Of a DNA stretch of 22,772 nt, positions 7,809-16,035 are shown one piece after another; position 1 is the first letter of the stretch; each line of letters opens with the position of its first letter. A program made the translations under genes and the position numbers. Source of the stretch: Desulfobacteraceae bacterium (GTDB lineage Bacteria; Desulfobacterota; Desulfobacteria; Desulfobacterales; SURF-15); NCBI GenBank assembly GCA_003599475.1, contig QZKK01000219.1, positions 1 to 22,772 on the forward strand, given 5' to 3'. The notes below the pieces were generated by a model. That model was not told where the DNA came from and did no database searches. It saw only the letters and a program-made list of their open reading frames with translations.

Positions 7809-9712
7809 ACCTTTGCTGTCTTTCCGCTTTTCGGAAGCTGAATCACAAACAGCGTGCCGAGTCCTTCCTCGCTTTCGACGGTGATGCGCCCGCCGAGCTG
7901 ATCCACGACTTCCTTGACCATCGCCAAGCCGAGACCGGTTCCGTGTTCCTCCAGCATCCGTGCATTTTCGGCCCTGAAAAATTCTTTGAAAAGATTCTGC
8001 CTGTCCCTTTGCGGGATCCCGATGCCGGTATCGGCGATCTGAATCTGCACGGTTTCCTTCGGACCCCGCGAGAACTCGACCCGCACCTTTCCCCCCGGTG
8101 GCGTATACTTGATGCCGTTAGATACCAGATTCTCCAACACCTGCTCGACCATCTCGGGATTCCCGTCCACGAACGGGATCTCCCCGCCGACAAGGATCTC
8201 CAAATTCAATCCCTTCTGCCGGGCTTCATCCTGAAAGGTCCGCTGGATCCGTCCGGCCAGCAAGGAAAGATCCATCGGCTCAAACGAGATCTTTCGTCTT
8301 TCCTCCCTGCTTTTTGCCAAGGCGAGCAGTTCATTGATCATGGTCAGCATCGTGTGGACGCGGCGGTCTACCCGGCGCAGGTATTCGGACTGATTCTCGT
8401 TGAGAGGACCCTGATAGCCTCCCCGGACCACATCCAGAATGCTGATCACCGCCGCCAGCGGAGACCTCAGGTTATGGGCGACCCGCATCATGAACCATCT
8501 CCGCTCCTCCATGATTTTTTCGATCGACTCGTAGGCGCGAACATTTTCGATGGCCACAGCCACAAGCCCTGCCGCCTGGCGGAAGAATTCGACTTCATCC
8601 GGTGAAAAACGCTCCTGGTACTTGCAATAAGCCCCCAGAATTCCGATAACCTTTTCCTCTGCGATCAAGGGTACGAACAACACCGATTCGACGTTTGCCG
8701 CGGCCAAATCCTCACCGAATTGGAACATCTCTCCCGGGTTGACCTTTCCGGTCACATAAGGCTTGCCCTCGATGATCTGCCGGTTCAAGGGGCTTTTGGC
8801 AACCTCAACCACCTTGCTCCGGAATACCCCTGCCACCAGTCCCTCTGCAGACACGTAATGGAGAAATTTGCCGTCGGGGCTGAGAAGCTTTACGGAGATG
8901 CCGAGTACCCCCATTACCTGACAAAGCTCCGAGGTCACCATCTTGAGAACAAAATCGAGCTTTTTGACCGTACCGACCGCCTGGATTACGGCATAGAGTG
9001 CGTTCATCTTTTCGTTGAGCCCGCGCACATTTTCCGAGAGGTCGACCAGGTTCGAGATTCGCTTCCGCAGCATCCCCATAATGGAGGAGGTGAAAAATGC
9101 GGTGATATAGACCGATGCAACGAAAAACCCCAGGATCATGGCCATATGAAACGGGAGGCCGGAAAAATCGAGGCTTCGCCCCCTGAAGGCGATGGAATAG
9201 GGTGTAAGCCAGCCGGTATGGCAAGCGACGGAGATTGCCGCCATGCCAAATACGACCAGTGTGGCAAAACCGTAGCTCGAAGGGACCGGAAGCAGAATCG
9301 AAGCGAAGATGATATGGAAAAAGAGAAAAAAAATCAGAGGGCTGCCGATCCCTCCGGTAAAATGGATCAGCAGGAAAATCGAAACATAATCGAGTGCGAA
9401 CTGCCAGCGTGTAAGGTTTCGGATGTATCCCCGCTGTCCGATACCCCGGCTTTTTTTCCGGCCGATGAGGTAAAAGACTGCATTGTAGACCGCAATAAAG
9501 ACAGCCGTTCCAGCAAGGGATCCGATCGGCAGATTCTCGAATCCGAGGAGATCGGCGAGAACTGCCCCCAGAACGATTCCAGGCGGAACAAACCATCGAA
9601 GCCTGATAAACCAGTGCGTGCGCTCTCTGAGCTCTCCGAAGATGATCCGCTTTCTCTCTTCGATCGCATCCCGCAGATCCTTTTCGTGTGTTACCGATGC
9701 CGTCTGGTTCAT
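7805..9712 (-). CDS. Membrane sensor histidine kinase with GAF domain
   Basis: A 635-residue sensor kinase. Residues about 40-215 hold some six hydrophobic segments forming an N-terminal membrane domain, followed by a short linker helix and a GAF domain at about 240-395 (ending GLVAVAIENVRAYESI). The dimerisation domain has His413 in HNLRSPLAAV, and the ATPase domain runs from about 510 to 630 with an N box (VLENLVSNGIKYTPPGGK), G1 box (IADTGIGIP) and G2 box (GTGLGLAMVKEV). All catalytic boxes are intact. ATG 9712 has GGAG 7 bases upstream. It is the middle gene of a minus-strand operon: the CheY-like regulator lies 181 bases upstream, and the hydrogenase-like sensor overlaps its stop by 4 bases. 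The context suggests redox or hydrogen signalling, but the stimulus is not visible in the sequence. Confidence 0.9.
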   Translation of the reverse strand: MNQTASVTHEKDLRDAIEERKRIIFGELRERTHWFIRLRWFVPPGIVLGAVLADLLGFENLPIGSLAGTAVFIAVYNAVFYLIGRKKSRGIGQRGYIRNLTRWQFALDYVSIFLLIHFTGGIGSPLIFFLFFHIIFASILLPVPSSYGFATLVVFGMAAISVACHTGWLTPYSIAFRGRSLDFSGLPFHMAMILGFFVASVYITAFFTSSIMGMLRKRISNLVDLSENVRGLNEKMNALYAVIQAVGTVKKLDFVLKMVTSELCQVMGVLGISVKLLSPDGKFLHYVSAEGLVAGVFRSKVVEVAKSPLNRQIIEGKPYVTGKVNPGEMFQFGEDLAAANVESVLFVPLIAEEKVIGILGAYCKYQERFSPDEVEFFRQAAGLVAVAIENVRAYESIEKIMEERRWFMMRVAHNLRSPLAAVISILDVVRGGYQGPLNENQSEYLRRVDRRVHTMLTMINELLALAKSREERRKISFEPMDLSLLAGRIQRTFQDEARQKGLNLEILVGGEIPFVDGNPEMVEQVLENLVSNGIKYTPPGGKVRVEFSRGPKETVQIQIADTGIGIPQRDRQNLFKEFFRAENARMLEEHGTGLGLAMVKEVVDQLGGRITVESEEGLGTLFVIQLPKSGKTAKV

Positions 9713-9893
9713 CGAAAGGCTCCGCCACCCCGGATCCTGATTCCCCGGCTGCTTCCCGGAATGGACCGCATTGCAATCCGTTTCACAGGCTTTTGAACCT
9801 CGATCCCCCCGGGACGGGGCTGCCGGAAAGATTGAATTGAACGGGTCGTATTTACACCCGATCCGGTTTAAATCATCTCTATGCGGTGCCGCT

Positions 9894-10289
9894 CTACCTG
9901 GAGCCGAGCACCTCCTCGATTGCGGAGATCAGTTTTTCCGGTTTGATGGGTTTTTCAAAGAACCGGGTAACCGGCCAATCCTCCCCCAGAATATGCTGAA
10001 ATTTTTCCGGACCCTCCTCCGTCATTTTTTGAGGAAAAGAGGTCAACATCAGGATGGGTATCCGCTTGTATTCCGGAGATTCTTGAAGCTTACAGGCAAG
10101 ATCGAATCCTTCGGTTTCGGTAGACATCATCACATCCAGGATGATGACGTCCGGAGCCTTTTTTGTCAGCTCCGCGTACCCATTCTTCCCGTTATAGGCA
10201 TACCTTACCAGGTAACCTCTGCTTTCCAGAATGATACGCATCGTATCCACGATATCCTTGTCATCGTCGATTACTAGAATATCTGCCAT
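9894..10289 (-). CDS. Single-domain response regulator (CheY-like)
   Basis: A 131-residue stand-alone receiver domain with a complete phosphorylation site: Asp8/Asp9 (LVIDDDKD), phospho-acceptor Asp52 (IILDVMM), Thr83 (LMLTS) and Lys113 (FFEKPI). There is no output domain, so it must act through protein-protein contact or as a phospho-relay intermediate. An extra stretch between beta-4 and beta-5 (QKMTEEGPEKFQHILGEDWP) makes it slightly longer than CheY. ATG 10289 has AGGAG 6 bases upstream. It is the first gene of the operon with the GAF kinase and the hydrogenase-like sensor, which are its probable phosphate donors. Confidence 0.9.
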   Translation of the reverse strand: MADILVIDDDKDIVDTMRIILESRGYLVRYAYNGKNGYAELTKKAPDVIILDVMMSTETEGFDLACKLQESPEYKRIPILMLTSFPQKMTEEGPEKFQHILGEDWPVTRFFEKPIKPEKLISAIEEVLGSR

Positions 10290-10553
10290 GGCTTGCTCCT
10301 GTTTTTACATGTCTGCCTCAAATCTCCGTCCTGTTTCCGTTTTCCCGCGTGGATCCGCACCACTCGGGTTTGCCTGCTGTCCCGATTCTTTTTCTACCGG
10401 GTTCAAAAACCATGCCGAAGCCCGCATTCTCTTTATTTATTTCCGGATGTGCAACTTACCGGAATTCCATTTAAACAATAATGCGCAAGTACTTGAATCA
10501 CATACGGGGTTCGCATTCAGACCCCGGTGTAACTTCAAAAAGACGCGCCTGTC

Positions 10554-10583
10554 ATAAAAAAGAGGACAACCGGCTCGTCGTCC
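10554..10583 (-). terminator. Terminator-like hairpin without an assigned gene
   Basis: On the minus strand GGACGAC pairs with GTTGTCC (six Watson-Crick pairs and one G-U) around a 6-base loop and is followed by TCTTTTTTA. No minus-strand gene lies immediately upstream of it, so it may end a small RNA, an antisense transcript from under clpX, or be a relic. Confidence 0.45.
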
Positions 10584-10925
10584 GGCAGGGAATCGGGCCA
10601 TCGCGCATGCTCCCCTTTTTTACATCCTGTAAAACAAATTGACAGTAGGGTCGGCTCGGGTTGCGGGTTGCGGGTCAATCGCTGTACATCAGGTTGCATC
10701 GGCCGGCGGATTGCAGACAACCGAAATTCGCGCACTCACGACAACAGCCGATATTTTTTCTTCCAATCCAATTTCATACCTGATATTCTATAAAGCAAGT
10801 GGATACACGATTGGGTCGAGGTTACCGGTGTTCCGCCAGCCGAATTCGATTGAACCCGGAACCGGCCAAAATTGTCGCCGAAATCTCTTTAGGATTCGTA
10901 AGACATTTCCGAAAGACGATATCAT

Positions 10926-10941
10926 TGGCATGAAAATAGCT
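10926..10941 (+). promoter_or_regulatory. Sigma-54-like -24/-12 element upstream of clpX
   Basis: TGGCATGAAAATAGCT fits the pattern TGGCACG-N4-TTGCW, with the GG and GC elements exactly 10 bases apart and mismatches at two less critical places (T for C, A for T). A start site would fall near 10952, leaving a leader of about 55 bases before ATG 11007. Confidence 0.4.
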
Positions 10942-11006
10942 GATGCATAAAGTACCGATCGAACCACGGTGTTCCGATTCGGATCGTTTCCCTGGAGAAA
11001 AGACCT

Positions 11007-12257
11007 ATGCCAAATCCCCATCTGCCTCATGTGAAAGAACAGTTGTGCTGCTCTTTTTGCAAGAAAAAGCAATCTGAAGTAAAAAAACTGATTGCCGGCC
11101 CTTCCGTCTACATCTGCGATGAATGCATCCATCTGTGCATCCAGATCCTGGAAAACGAACTCGGATCGGAGAAAAAAGAACTCTGCAAGCGGATGACCCC
11201 CGGAGAAATCAAAAACCGGCTGGACTCCTATGTGATCGAACAGGAGCAGGCAAAAAGGGTTCTCTCTGTTGCCGTCTACAATCATTTCAAAAGAATCGAT
11301 TCCAATTTGACGCCGGACAGCGTCGAGATTCAGAAAAGCAACATCCTCTTCATCGGCCCGACCGGAAGCGGCAAGACCCTTCTGGCCCAAACACTGGCCA
11401 GATTTCTGAAAGTACCGTTTACCATCGTGGATGCGACCAGTTACACGGAAGCCGGCTACGTCGGGGAAGATGTCGAAAATATCATCCTCTCCCTCATGCA
11501 CAATGCCGATTTCGATATCGAAAAGACCAAACGTGGAATCGTCTATATCGATGAAATCGATAAAATCGCAAAAAAATCCGATCACCCCTCCATCACCCGG
11601 GATGTATCCGGTGAAGGTGTTCAGCAGGCGCTCCTGAAGATTCTGGAGGGAACCGTGGTCAATGTCCCGCCCAAGGGGGGTCGAAAACATCCCCAGCAGG
11701 ATTTCTTGAAGATCGATACCACCAACATCCTGTTCATTTGCGGCGGCACCTTTACCGGTTTGAATAAAATCGTCTCCAGACGATTGGGCAAACGGATGGT
11801 AGGCTTCGGAACGAAGATGAACCCGAATACCGACCCAAACTCCGAAACCCTGCTGTCCGGTGTGGAGCCGGAGGACTTGTTGAAGTTCGGCCTCATCCCC
11901 GAATTCGTCGGTCGTCTCCCGGTCATCGCCGTACTCCAGGAACTCAATGAATCGGCACTGATCCGGATCCTGTCGGAACCTCAAAACGCTCTGGTCAAAC
12001 AGTACCAGAAGCTTTTCGAAATGGAAGGGGTATCGCTGAGATTTACGGAAGATGCGCTCAGAGCCGTCGCCGGGGAGGCCATCAAACGAAAATCCGGCGC
12101 ACGCGGCCTGCGTGCGATTCTCGAGGATTGCCTGCTCGAGATCATGTATGAAGTCCCCTCCGCCGGGACCCTCAAAGAGTGCGTCATCGATGAAGCGGTC
12201 ATTCAGGGGAAAGGAAACCCGACGTTTACCTATCAGCCGACCCGCAAACAGGCATAA
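11007..12257 (+). CDS. clpX: ATP-dependent Clp protease ATP-binding subunit ClpX (orphan copy)
   Basis: A cytosolic AAA+ unfoldase that feeds substrates to the ClpP peptidase. At 416 residues it is normal length. Visible are the N-terminal zinc finger (Cys15, Cys18, Cys37, Cys40), Walker A GPTGSGKT (117-124), Walker B IVYIDEID (178-185), the pore loop GYVG just after residue 149, an RKH loop ([10 protein letters not shown]) and the sensor-2 motif [10 protein letters not shown]. The ClpP-docking tripeptide usually reads IGF; here it is VGF (KRMVGFGTK), a conservative change. ATG 11007 has a GGAG about 9 bases upstream. No clpP, tig or lon gene lies beside it, unlike the usual clpP-clpX pair, so this may be a second copy with its own control; a sigma-54-like element lies upstream. 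Confidence 0.95.
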   Translation: MPNPHLPHVKEQLCCSFCKKKQSEVKKLIAGPSVYICDECIHLCIQILENELGSEKKELCKRMTPGEIKNRLDSYVIEQEQAKRVLSVAVYNHFKRIDSNLTPDSVEIQKSNILFIGPTGSGKTLLAQTLARFLKVPFTIVDATSYTEAGYVGEDVENIILSLMHNADFDIEKTKRGIVYIDEIDKIAKKSDHPSITRDVSGEGVQQALLKILEGTVVNVPPKGGRKHPQQDFLKIDTTNILFICGGTFTGLNKIVSRRLGKRMVGFGTKMNPNTDPNSETLLSGVEPEDLLKFGLIPEFVGRLPVIAVLQELNESALIRILSEPQNALVKQYQKLFEMEGVSLRFTEDALRAVAGEAIKRKSGARGLRAILEDCLLEIMYEVPSAGTLKECVIDEAVIQGKGNPTFTYQPTRKQA

Positions 12258-12284
12258 AATCCTTACCGGACCGCCTAACCTGAC

Positions 12285-12328
12285 CCGCAGAAAAGAAACA
12301 GCCCCGCTCTGCGGAAGCGCACTCTTTT
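12285..12328 (+). terminator. Possible clpX terminator
   Basis: CCGCAGA (12285-12291) pairs perfectly with TCTGCGG (12308-12314), leaving a 16-base loop. A short CTCTTTT lies about 10 bases later. The T-run is offset, so efficient intrinsic termination is uncertain. Confidence 0.35.
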
Positions 12329-12362
12329 AAATTCGACTCACGAATGATTTGTATATTTGGCC

Positions 12363-12409
12363 GGGTTGAGCTTCTCATGTTGGGTTTCGCTTACTTCGCT
12401 CAACCCAAC
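12363..12409. repeat. Inverted-repeat element with two mutually exclusive stems
   Basis: GGGTTGAGC (12363-12371) pairs with GCTCAACCC (12398-12406). GTTGGGTT (12379-12386) pairs with AACCCAAC (12402-12409), which overlaps the first stem's right arm, so only one can form at a time. Elements built from GTTGGGTTTCGC and CGCTCAACCCAAC are common interspersed repeats in many proteobacterial genomes, which is the simpler explanation. Confidence 0.5.
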
Positions 12410-12470
12410 CTTCTACGGAATTCAAGAAATTGTTGATTGTGAACGGGCCGAAGTTACTTTCTCGATCAAA

Positions 12471-12542
12471 TGCCGCAAACGGCACGGCCCTGCTGAACAC
12501 TGAACCCCTGAACACTGTACCACTGAACGCTTTGAAGTTTCA
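12471..12542. repeat. Dispersed repeat, copy B: hairpin plus CTGAACACTGAA tail
   Basis: TGCCG-CAAA-CGGCA (12471-12484) is followed by a tail with GCTGAACACTGAAC and further CTGAACACT/CTGAACGC units, ending TTTGAAGTTTCA at 12542. Order and orientation of the tail match copy A at 2666-2745. The last three bases (TCA, 12540-12542) are the minus-strand stop codon of the deacetylase gene, so the repeat reaches into that gene's end. Confidence 0.6.
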
Positions 12543-14822
12543 CACAAGCGTCCTGCAATAGATGGCCTTATTGTCCCCCGGGCCGTAAAATTCCGGAACC
12601 ACCGCATCGAGCCGGTATCCGATTCCTTCGTAAAATGCCCGGGTGCTTGCATACTGCGCCCGTTGGGATGTTTCCACGTAGATCCGGGTGCCGCCGGCCT
12701 CCCGGATCAACCGTTCGGTCTCCCGGATCAAAAACCGGCCGATACCCCTGCCCTGCACGTCCGGGTGAACCGCAATCCAGAAGATGTCGAAGCTTGAAAC
12801 GGTGCATGCAATGGGCCCGTAGCAGGTGTAACCCGCGAAGCGACCGTACTGCTCGGCGAAAACGAAGTGGTAGCCGCTTTCCGCACCGCGCAGGAGCCGC
12901 TCCCGGACAAGTTCCTCTGCAACCGCATGCTCCTCATCCGAAAAGAAACCCGTGACCTGGACCAGTTTCCGAATGCGCGCCGGGTCCTGCTCCTGAGGTT
13001 CGAATCGAAGTTGGATACCGTGCAGGGGGCTGTCAGACGTGCGCCGTTCTTCCGTCCGGTGCAGCGCTGAAATGGAAAGCCCTTGAAAGAAGTGAAGGAC
13101 GTTGATTCCGAGGCTGCGGGTTCGATACCCTCCCTCCTGAATCACCACGGTTGGAACCCCCAACGCGCCGATGAGGCGGCCGTTTGCCTCGAAGTCCCTG
13201 GCATTGAGAGACCAGGTTCCGGTCGGATCCCCCTTTGCGGGATCCAGACCGAGAGCGATCACCAGAAAGTCGGGGTTGAACGCCTCGATCCGCAGAAGCG
13301 CCTTCTCCAGAGCCTTCCTGTAACCTGCACCGTCTACAGCCTCCGGCAGCGGCAGGTTGAAATTGAAGCCCTCGCCTTCGCCTTCGCCGCATTCGTCTTC
13401 AAAACCGCTGAAGTAGGGGTAGGCAAAGGACGGATGCCCATGGATGGAAACCGTCAGGACATCGCTTCGACGATAGAAGATATCCTGCTGACCGTTTCCA
13501 TGGTGATAATCGACATCCAGAATCGCCGTTTTCCCATAAGCGCTCAGATATTGAGCGGCAGCCGCGTTGTTGTTGAAGTAGCAAAAGCCGCCGAAGGACC
13601 GGTGCTCGGCATGGTGCCCCGGGGGGCGGACCAGGGAATAGGTGATCCGCTTTCCCTCCAGGAGCTCGCGGGCGGCGCTCAAGGAGCAGTCCACCGCGCG
13701 CCGGGCTGCAGGATAGGCGTTGCGATGAATGGGGGTAAACGTATCGATACAGTAGTAGCCGGACAGCACGGAAAGGTCCCGCGGCGGGCGCGTCTTGTTG
13801 CGGATGGGGAACACATAGGGGTAGATGGATTTATTCTCCCCTACCTCGCTGCAGGCGCGCCTCAGGTAGTTGACGTAATCGACGGCATGAACGGCATGGA
13901 GATGCTTGTCCGGAAAGCTGCGCGGCTTGACCTCCGCAAACAGCCCATGCGGAAGGATCGCATCGAGAACGCTTCGAACCCGAACCGGGGATTCCACATA
14001 CCCGCGCTCGTGAATGTGATGGATGCCGTGCCTGTCGTTAACTACCACCACAATCTGTTCATCCGATCGAGCGGCAACCGTTGTGCGAACGACCTCGGGT
14101 TTCACGTAACGGAAGGGGCGCAGTCGAACGGGATCGTCACGGATGGAGCCGATTACTTTGTCGATGTATTCTGCCGGACAATAATCGGCATACTTTCGCT
14201 CCAGCAAGGCACGGACGACCTTGCGTGCGAAGCTTCGCCGGAGCGGCTCTCCCCGATCCAGCCCGTCGTATACCAGGTGCGGCATGCAGCGGTCTCCCGG
14301 ATTGACCGGTGTTTCATATCCTGTATTTTCAAGGGGCCGGGCTCCGTATCTTTCGAAGAAGCGCAAGCGGGCTCGGTTTTCCTTCAGGAGCTCTTCATCC
14401 TGGCAGGCTTTGAAATCATCGGGCAAGCATTCGAAAAACAGCCCCTTGGCTCCCAGCACCCCTGCCTCCCAGCGGACGCGGTCGTAGAGCGCACCGCCGA
14501 GTCCTCCGACAGGCTTTCCTTTCTTTGTGGCAATCCAGTCCAGGAAAACGAACCTGATTTTGGGTTCGTGCATCAGCATGGCGAAACCGATCACGTTTTT
14601 CCGGCGATTTTCGGCAGAGAGAAGAACACTTCGGAAGCGGTGTTTGAAAGGGTTGCGCAGCTTTTCGCCGATCGCTTCGATCTCTTCCTCCGAGACTCCG
14701 TGTATGCGGCTTCGCAGGAGATCTTTGATCTGGTCGATGATTTCGCGGTTGACCGGCACGATGTCATCATGGATTCGACGGATCCGAAGCAAGGCTTTAC
14801 TTCCTTCCAATCGTTCAGCCAT
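12540..14822 (-). CDS. Three-domain protein: GNAT-like, HDAC-type deacetylase, GNAT acetyltransferase
   Basis: A 760-residue fusion. Residues about 10-190 form a GNAT-like domain with a weak acetyl-CoA loop (PVGGLGGALYD). Residues about 260-590 are a histone-deacetylase/acetylpolyamine-hydrolase/AcuC domain with an intact active site: His403-His404 (RPPGHHAE), metal ligands Asp438 and His440 (DVDYHHGNG), Asp527 (GLDPAKGDP) and Tyr566 (QEGGYR). Residues about 612-760 are a second GNAT domain with a good motif A (VHPDVQGRGIGRFLI). One chain thus may both add and remove acetyl groups. The gene is last in the minus-strand cluster with two ATP-grasp ligases and lysine 2,3-aminomutase, which points to a small amine or amino acid as substrate rather than protein; that is inference. 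ATG 14822 lacks an obvious ribosome site. TTG 14792, preceded by AAGGAAG, is an alternative start. Confidence 0.85.
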   Translation of the reverse strand: MAERLEGSKALLRIRRIHDDIVPVNREIIDQIKDLLRSRIHGVSEEEIEAIGEKLRNPFKHRFRSVLLSAENRRKNVIGFAMLMHEPKIRFVFLDWIATKKGKPVGGLGGALYDRVRWEAGVLGAKGLFFECLPDDFKACQDEELLKENRARLRFFERYGARPLENTGYETPVNPGDRCMPHLVYDGLDRGEPLRRSFARKVVRALLERKYADYCPAEYIDKVIGSIRDDPVRLRPFRYVKPEVVRTTVAARSDEQIVVVVNDRHGIHHIHERGYVESPVRVRSVLDAILPHGLFAEVKPRSFPDKHLHAVHAVDYVNYLRRACSEVGENKSIYPYVFPIRNKTRPPRDLSVLSGYYCIDTFTPIHRNAYPAARRAVDCSLSAARELLEGKRITYSLVRPPGHHAEHRSFGGFCYFNNNAAAAQYLSAYGKTAILDVDYHHGNGQQDIFYRRSDVLTVSIHGHPSFAYPYFSGFEDECGEGEGEGFNFNLPLPEAVDGAGYRKALEKALLRIEAFNPDFLVIALGLDPAKGDPTGTWSLNARDFEANGRLIGALGVPTVVIQEGGYRTRSLGINVLHFFQGLSISALHRTEERRTSDSPLHGIQLRFEPQEQDPARIRKLVQVTGFFSDEEHAVAEELVRERLLRGAESGYHFVFAEQYGRFAGYTCYGPIACTVSSFDIFWIAVHPDVQGRGIGRFLIRETERLIREAGGTRIYVETSQRAQYASTRAFYEGIGYRLDAVVPEFYGPGDNKAIYCRTLV

Positions 14823-14934
14823 TCGGGCACTGGAGCACGGAGGATATCCGATGGAGAATGCCTAATTTCCAGTAACAAGAATGAAGAGCTCGAATCTGCT
14901 TCACTCGGGTATTGGGCTTTGGAAATCGAAAATT

Positions 14935-14962
14935 CATCTTGGGTGTCTTTGCATCTTGGTGG
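14935..14962. repeat. Degenerate intergenic repeat in the cluster gap
   Basis: On the minus strand the stretch reads as CACCAAGATGCAAAGACACC followed by CAAGATG, a phrase typical of common interspersed repeats in Desulfobacterota. It lies in the 160-base gap between the second ATP-grasp gene and the three-domain acetyltransferase/deacetylase gene. I saw no promoter or terminator in that gap. Confidence 0.4.
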
Positions 14963-14982
14963 CTGGGCGGCTGCCTTTCCTT

Positions 14983-16035
14983 TTATCGGCGGGAATCGAT
15001 AGGAGAAAGCGCTTGGGGAGATGGCGGGCGACAACCGGCTGCGTCCTCGAGAATCCGCTCGATCGCCTGCGGGATCGTCATCCCCTGCCTGGCCGTCGCG
15101 GCGGCAAAACCGGCATCCGGGCTCAGGCAAGGATTGGCATTGATTTCGAGAATGAAAGGCCGCCCCTTTTCATCGACCCGAAAATCGATTCGGGCATACC
15201 CCTTGAGCGCAAAAAGCTGCCAGCACCGGGCGGCGATATCCTTCAGATCGGAAAGCAGAAAAAGATCGTCCGGACCGAAATCGAAGCGCCTCGGCGTATG
15301 GCTGTACTCGTAGGAATCCTCCTGCCATTTGGCACGGTAGCCGACGATACGCGGGCGGGATCCATACCCTTCAAAAAGAATTTCTGCAGGCGGCAGCACC
15401 TGAGGGCCGCCGGGTCCGGCCAGAACAGAAAGATTGAATTCCCGGCCTTCGATGAAAACCTCGCCGAAACAGGCGCCGCCCAGCAGCGGGCTTCGTAACC
15501 GGAGTTCGTTCAGCACGCGGCCTTCGGAGGCCGCATCGATGATGCTCGCCCCTTCCAGGCCCACCGAAGCGTGTTCCCAAAGCGATTTGACAATCCAGGT
15601 CTGCCGCAAACCTTTTGTATTTTTTTGCGGCCGATGAATGGGGGGCAATTCGGCAGGATCAGGCCCCACCCAATATGGCGTCGGCAGTCCTACGGCTGCC
15701 AGGCGCTCCTTGGCCATCACCTTGTGGGAGGTAAGCCAGATCGCCTCTGTTTTCGAACCGGTATAGGGAAACCCCGCAGAATCGAGCATGGCCGGAAACA
15801 GGTGGATCAACCGTCCCTTTCCATTCAGGGACTCCACCAGATTGAAAACCAGATCCGGCCGTTCAGCCTCCAGCCGGGCCTTCACCGATTCCAGGTCAAG
15901 ACTGCAGGGGAGCGGCCAGGCCTCGTGTCCCAGCGCTTCCAGCGCATCCTGAACGGCCGAGACCTGGCTCAATACATCCTGTTCATCCGGCGGACTGTCC
16001 GCTGCCACGGCATTATGAACAACGGCCACCCGCAT
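14983..16035 (-). CDS. ATP-grasp ligase, D-Ala-D-Ala ligase-like (second of pair)
   Basis: A 350-residue cytosolic ATP-grasp enzyme. This superfamily activates a carboxylate as acyl-phosphate and joins it to an amine. The N-terminal domain (MRVAVVHN, then PDLVFNLVESLNGKGR) and the central segment (FPYTGSKTEAIWLTSHKVMAKERLAAVGLPTP) follow the D-alanine-D-alanine ligase layout. The C-terminal metal and phosphate residues are visible in ARIDFRVDEKGRPFILEINANPCL. The family label does not fix the substrates. Its start overlaps the first ATP-grasp gene by 23 bases, with GAGG 6 bases upstream of ATG 16035, so the two are co-translated. With a lysine 2,3-aminomutase two genes upstream, an amino-acid or beta-amino-acid amide ligation is likely. 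Confidence 0.85.
   Translation of the reverse strand: MRVAVVHNAVAADSPPDEQDVLSQVSAVQDALEALGHEAWPLPCSLDLESVKARLEAERPDLVFNLVESLNGKGRLIHLFPAMLDSAGFPYTGSKTEAIWLTSHKVMAKERLAAVGLPTPYWVGPDPAELPPIHRPQKNTKGLRQTWIVKSLWEHASVGLEGASIIDAASEGRVLNELRLRSPLLGGACFGEVFIEGREFNLSVLAGPGGPQVLPPAEILFEGYGSRPRIVGYRAKWQEDSYEYSHTPRRFDFGPDDLFLLSDLKDIAARCWQLFALKGYARIDFRVDEKGRPFILEINANPCLSPDAGFAAATARQGMTIPQAIERILEDAAGCRPPSPQALSPIDSRR

Larger units (their letters stand above)
10290..11006. other. 717-base intergenic region between divergent operons
   Basis: The region separates the minus-strand signalling operon from plus-strand clpX and contains no convincing gene. Visible items are a terminator-like hairpin at 10554-10583 (minus), a perfect palindrome TTTTACA-TCC-TGTAAAA at 10618-10634 that could be an operator, a short GGGTTGC tandem near 10660-10677, and a sigma-54-like element at 10926-10941 for clpX. 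A weaker match, CGGCATGGTTTTTGAA on the minus strand at 10417-10402, precedes the response regulator by about 113 bases but has GA where GC is expected. Open frames here have no recognisable sequence. Confidence 0.5.

Noticed and set aside
8720..9796. A long plus-strand frame opposite the GAF kinase
   Set aside because: It is a shadow of the kinase gene, with low-complexity charged composition and no ribosome site.
10402..10417. Third sigma-54-like site (CGGCATGGTTTTTGAA, minus) before the response regulator
   Set aside because: The near-invariant GC at -12 is GA and the leader is longer; too weak to list as a promoter.
10535..10735. A 66-codon minus-strand frame in the large gap
   Set aside because: No ribosome site or family resemblance, and it runs through the terminator-like hairpin.
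10788..11984. A 398-codon minus-strand open frame opposite clpX
   Set aside because: It is antisense to a complete ClpX and has no recognisable motif.
12363..12409. Alternative stems after clpX as an attenuator
   Set aside because: The sequence resembles a common interspersed repeat and no leader peptide or downstream same-strand gene exists.
13083..15002. A 639-codon plus-strand open frame opposite the deacetylase gene
   Set aside because: It mirrors a well-supported gene, shows no domain, and its composition is that of the antisense of a GC-rich gene.
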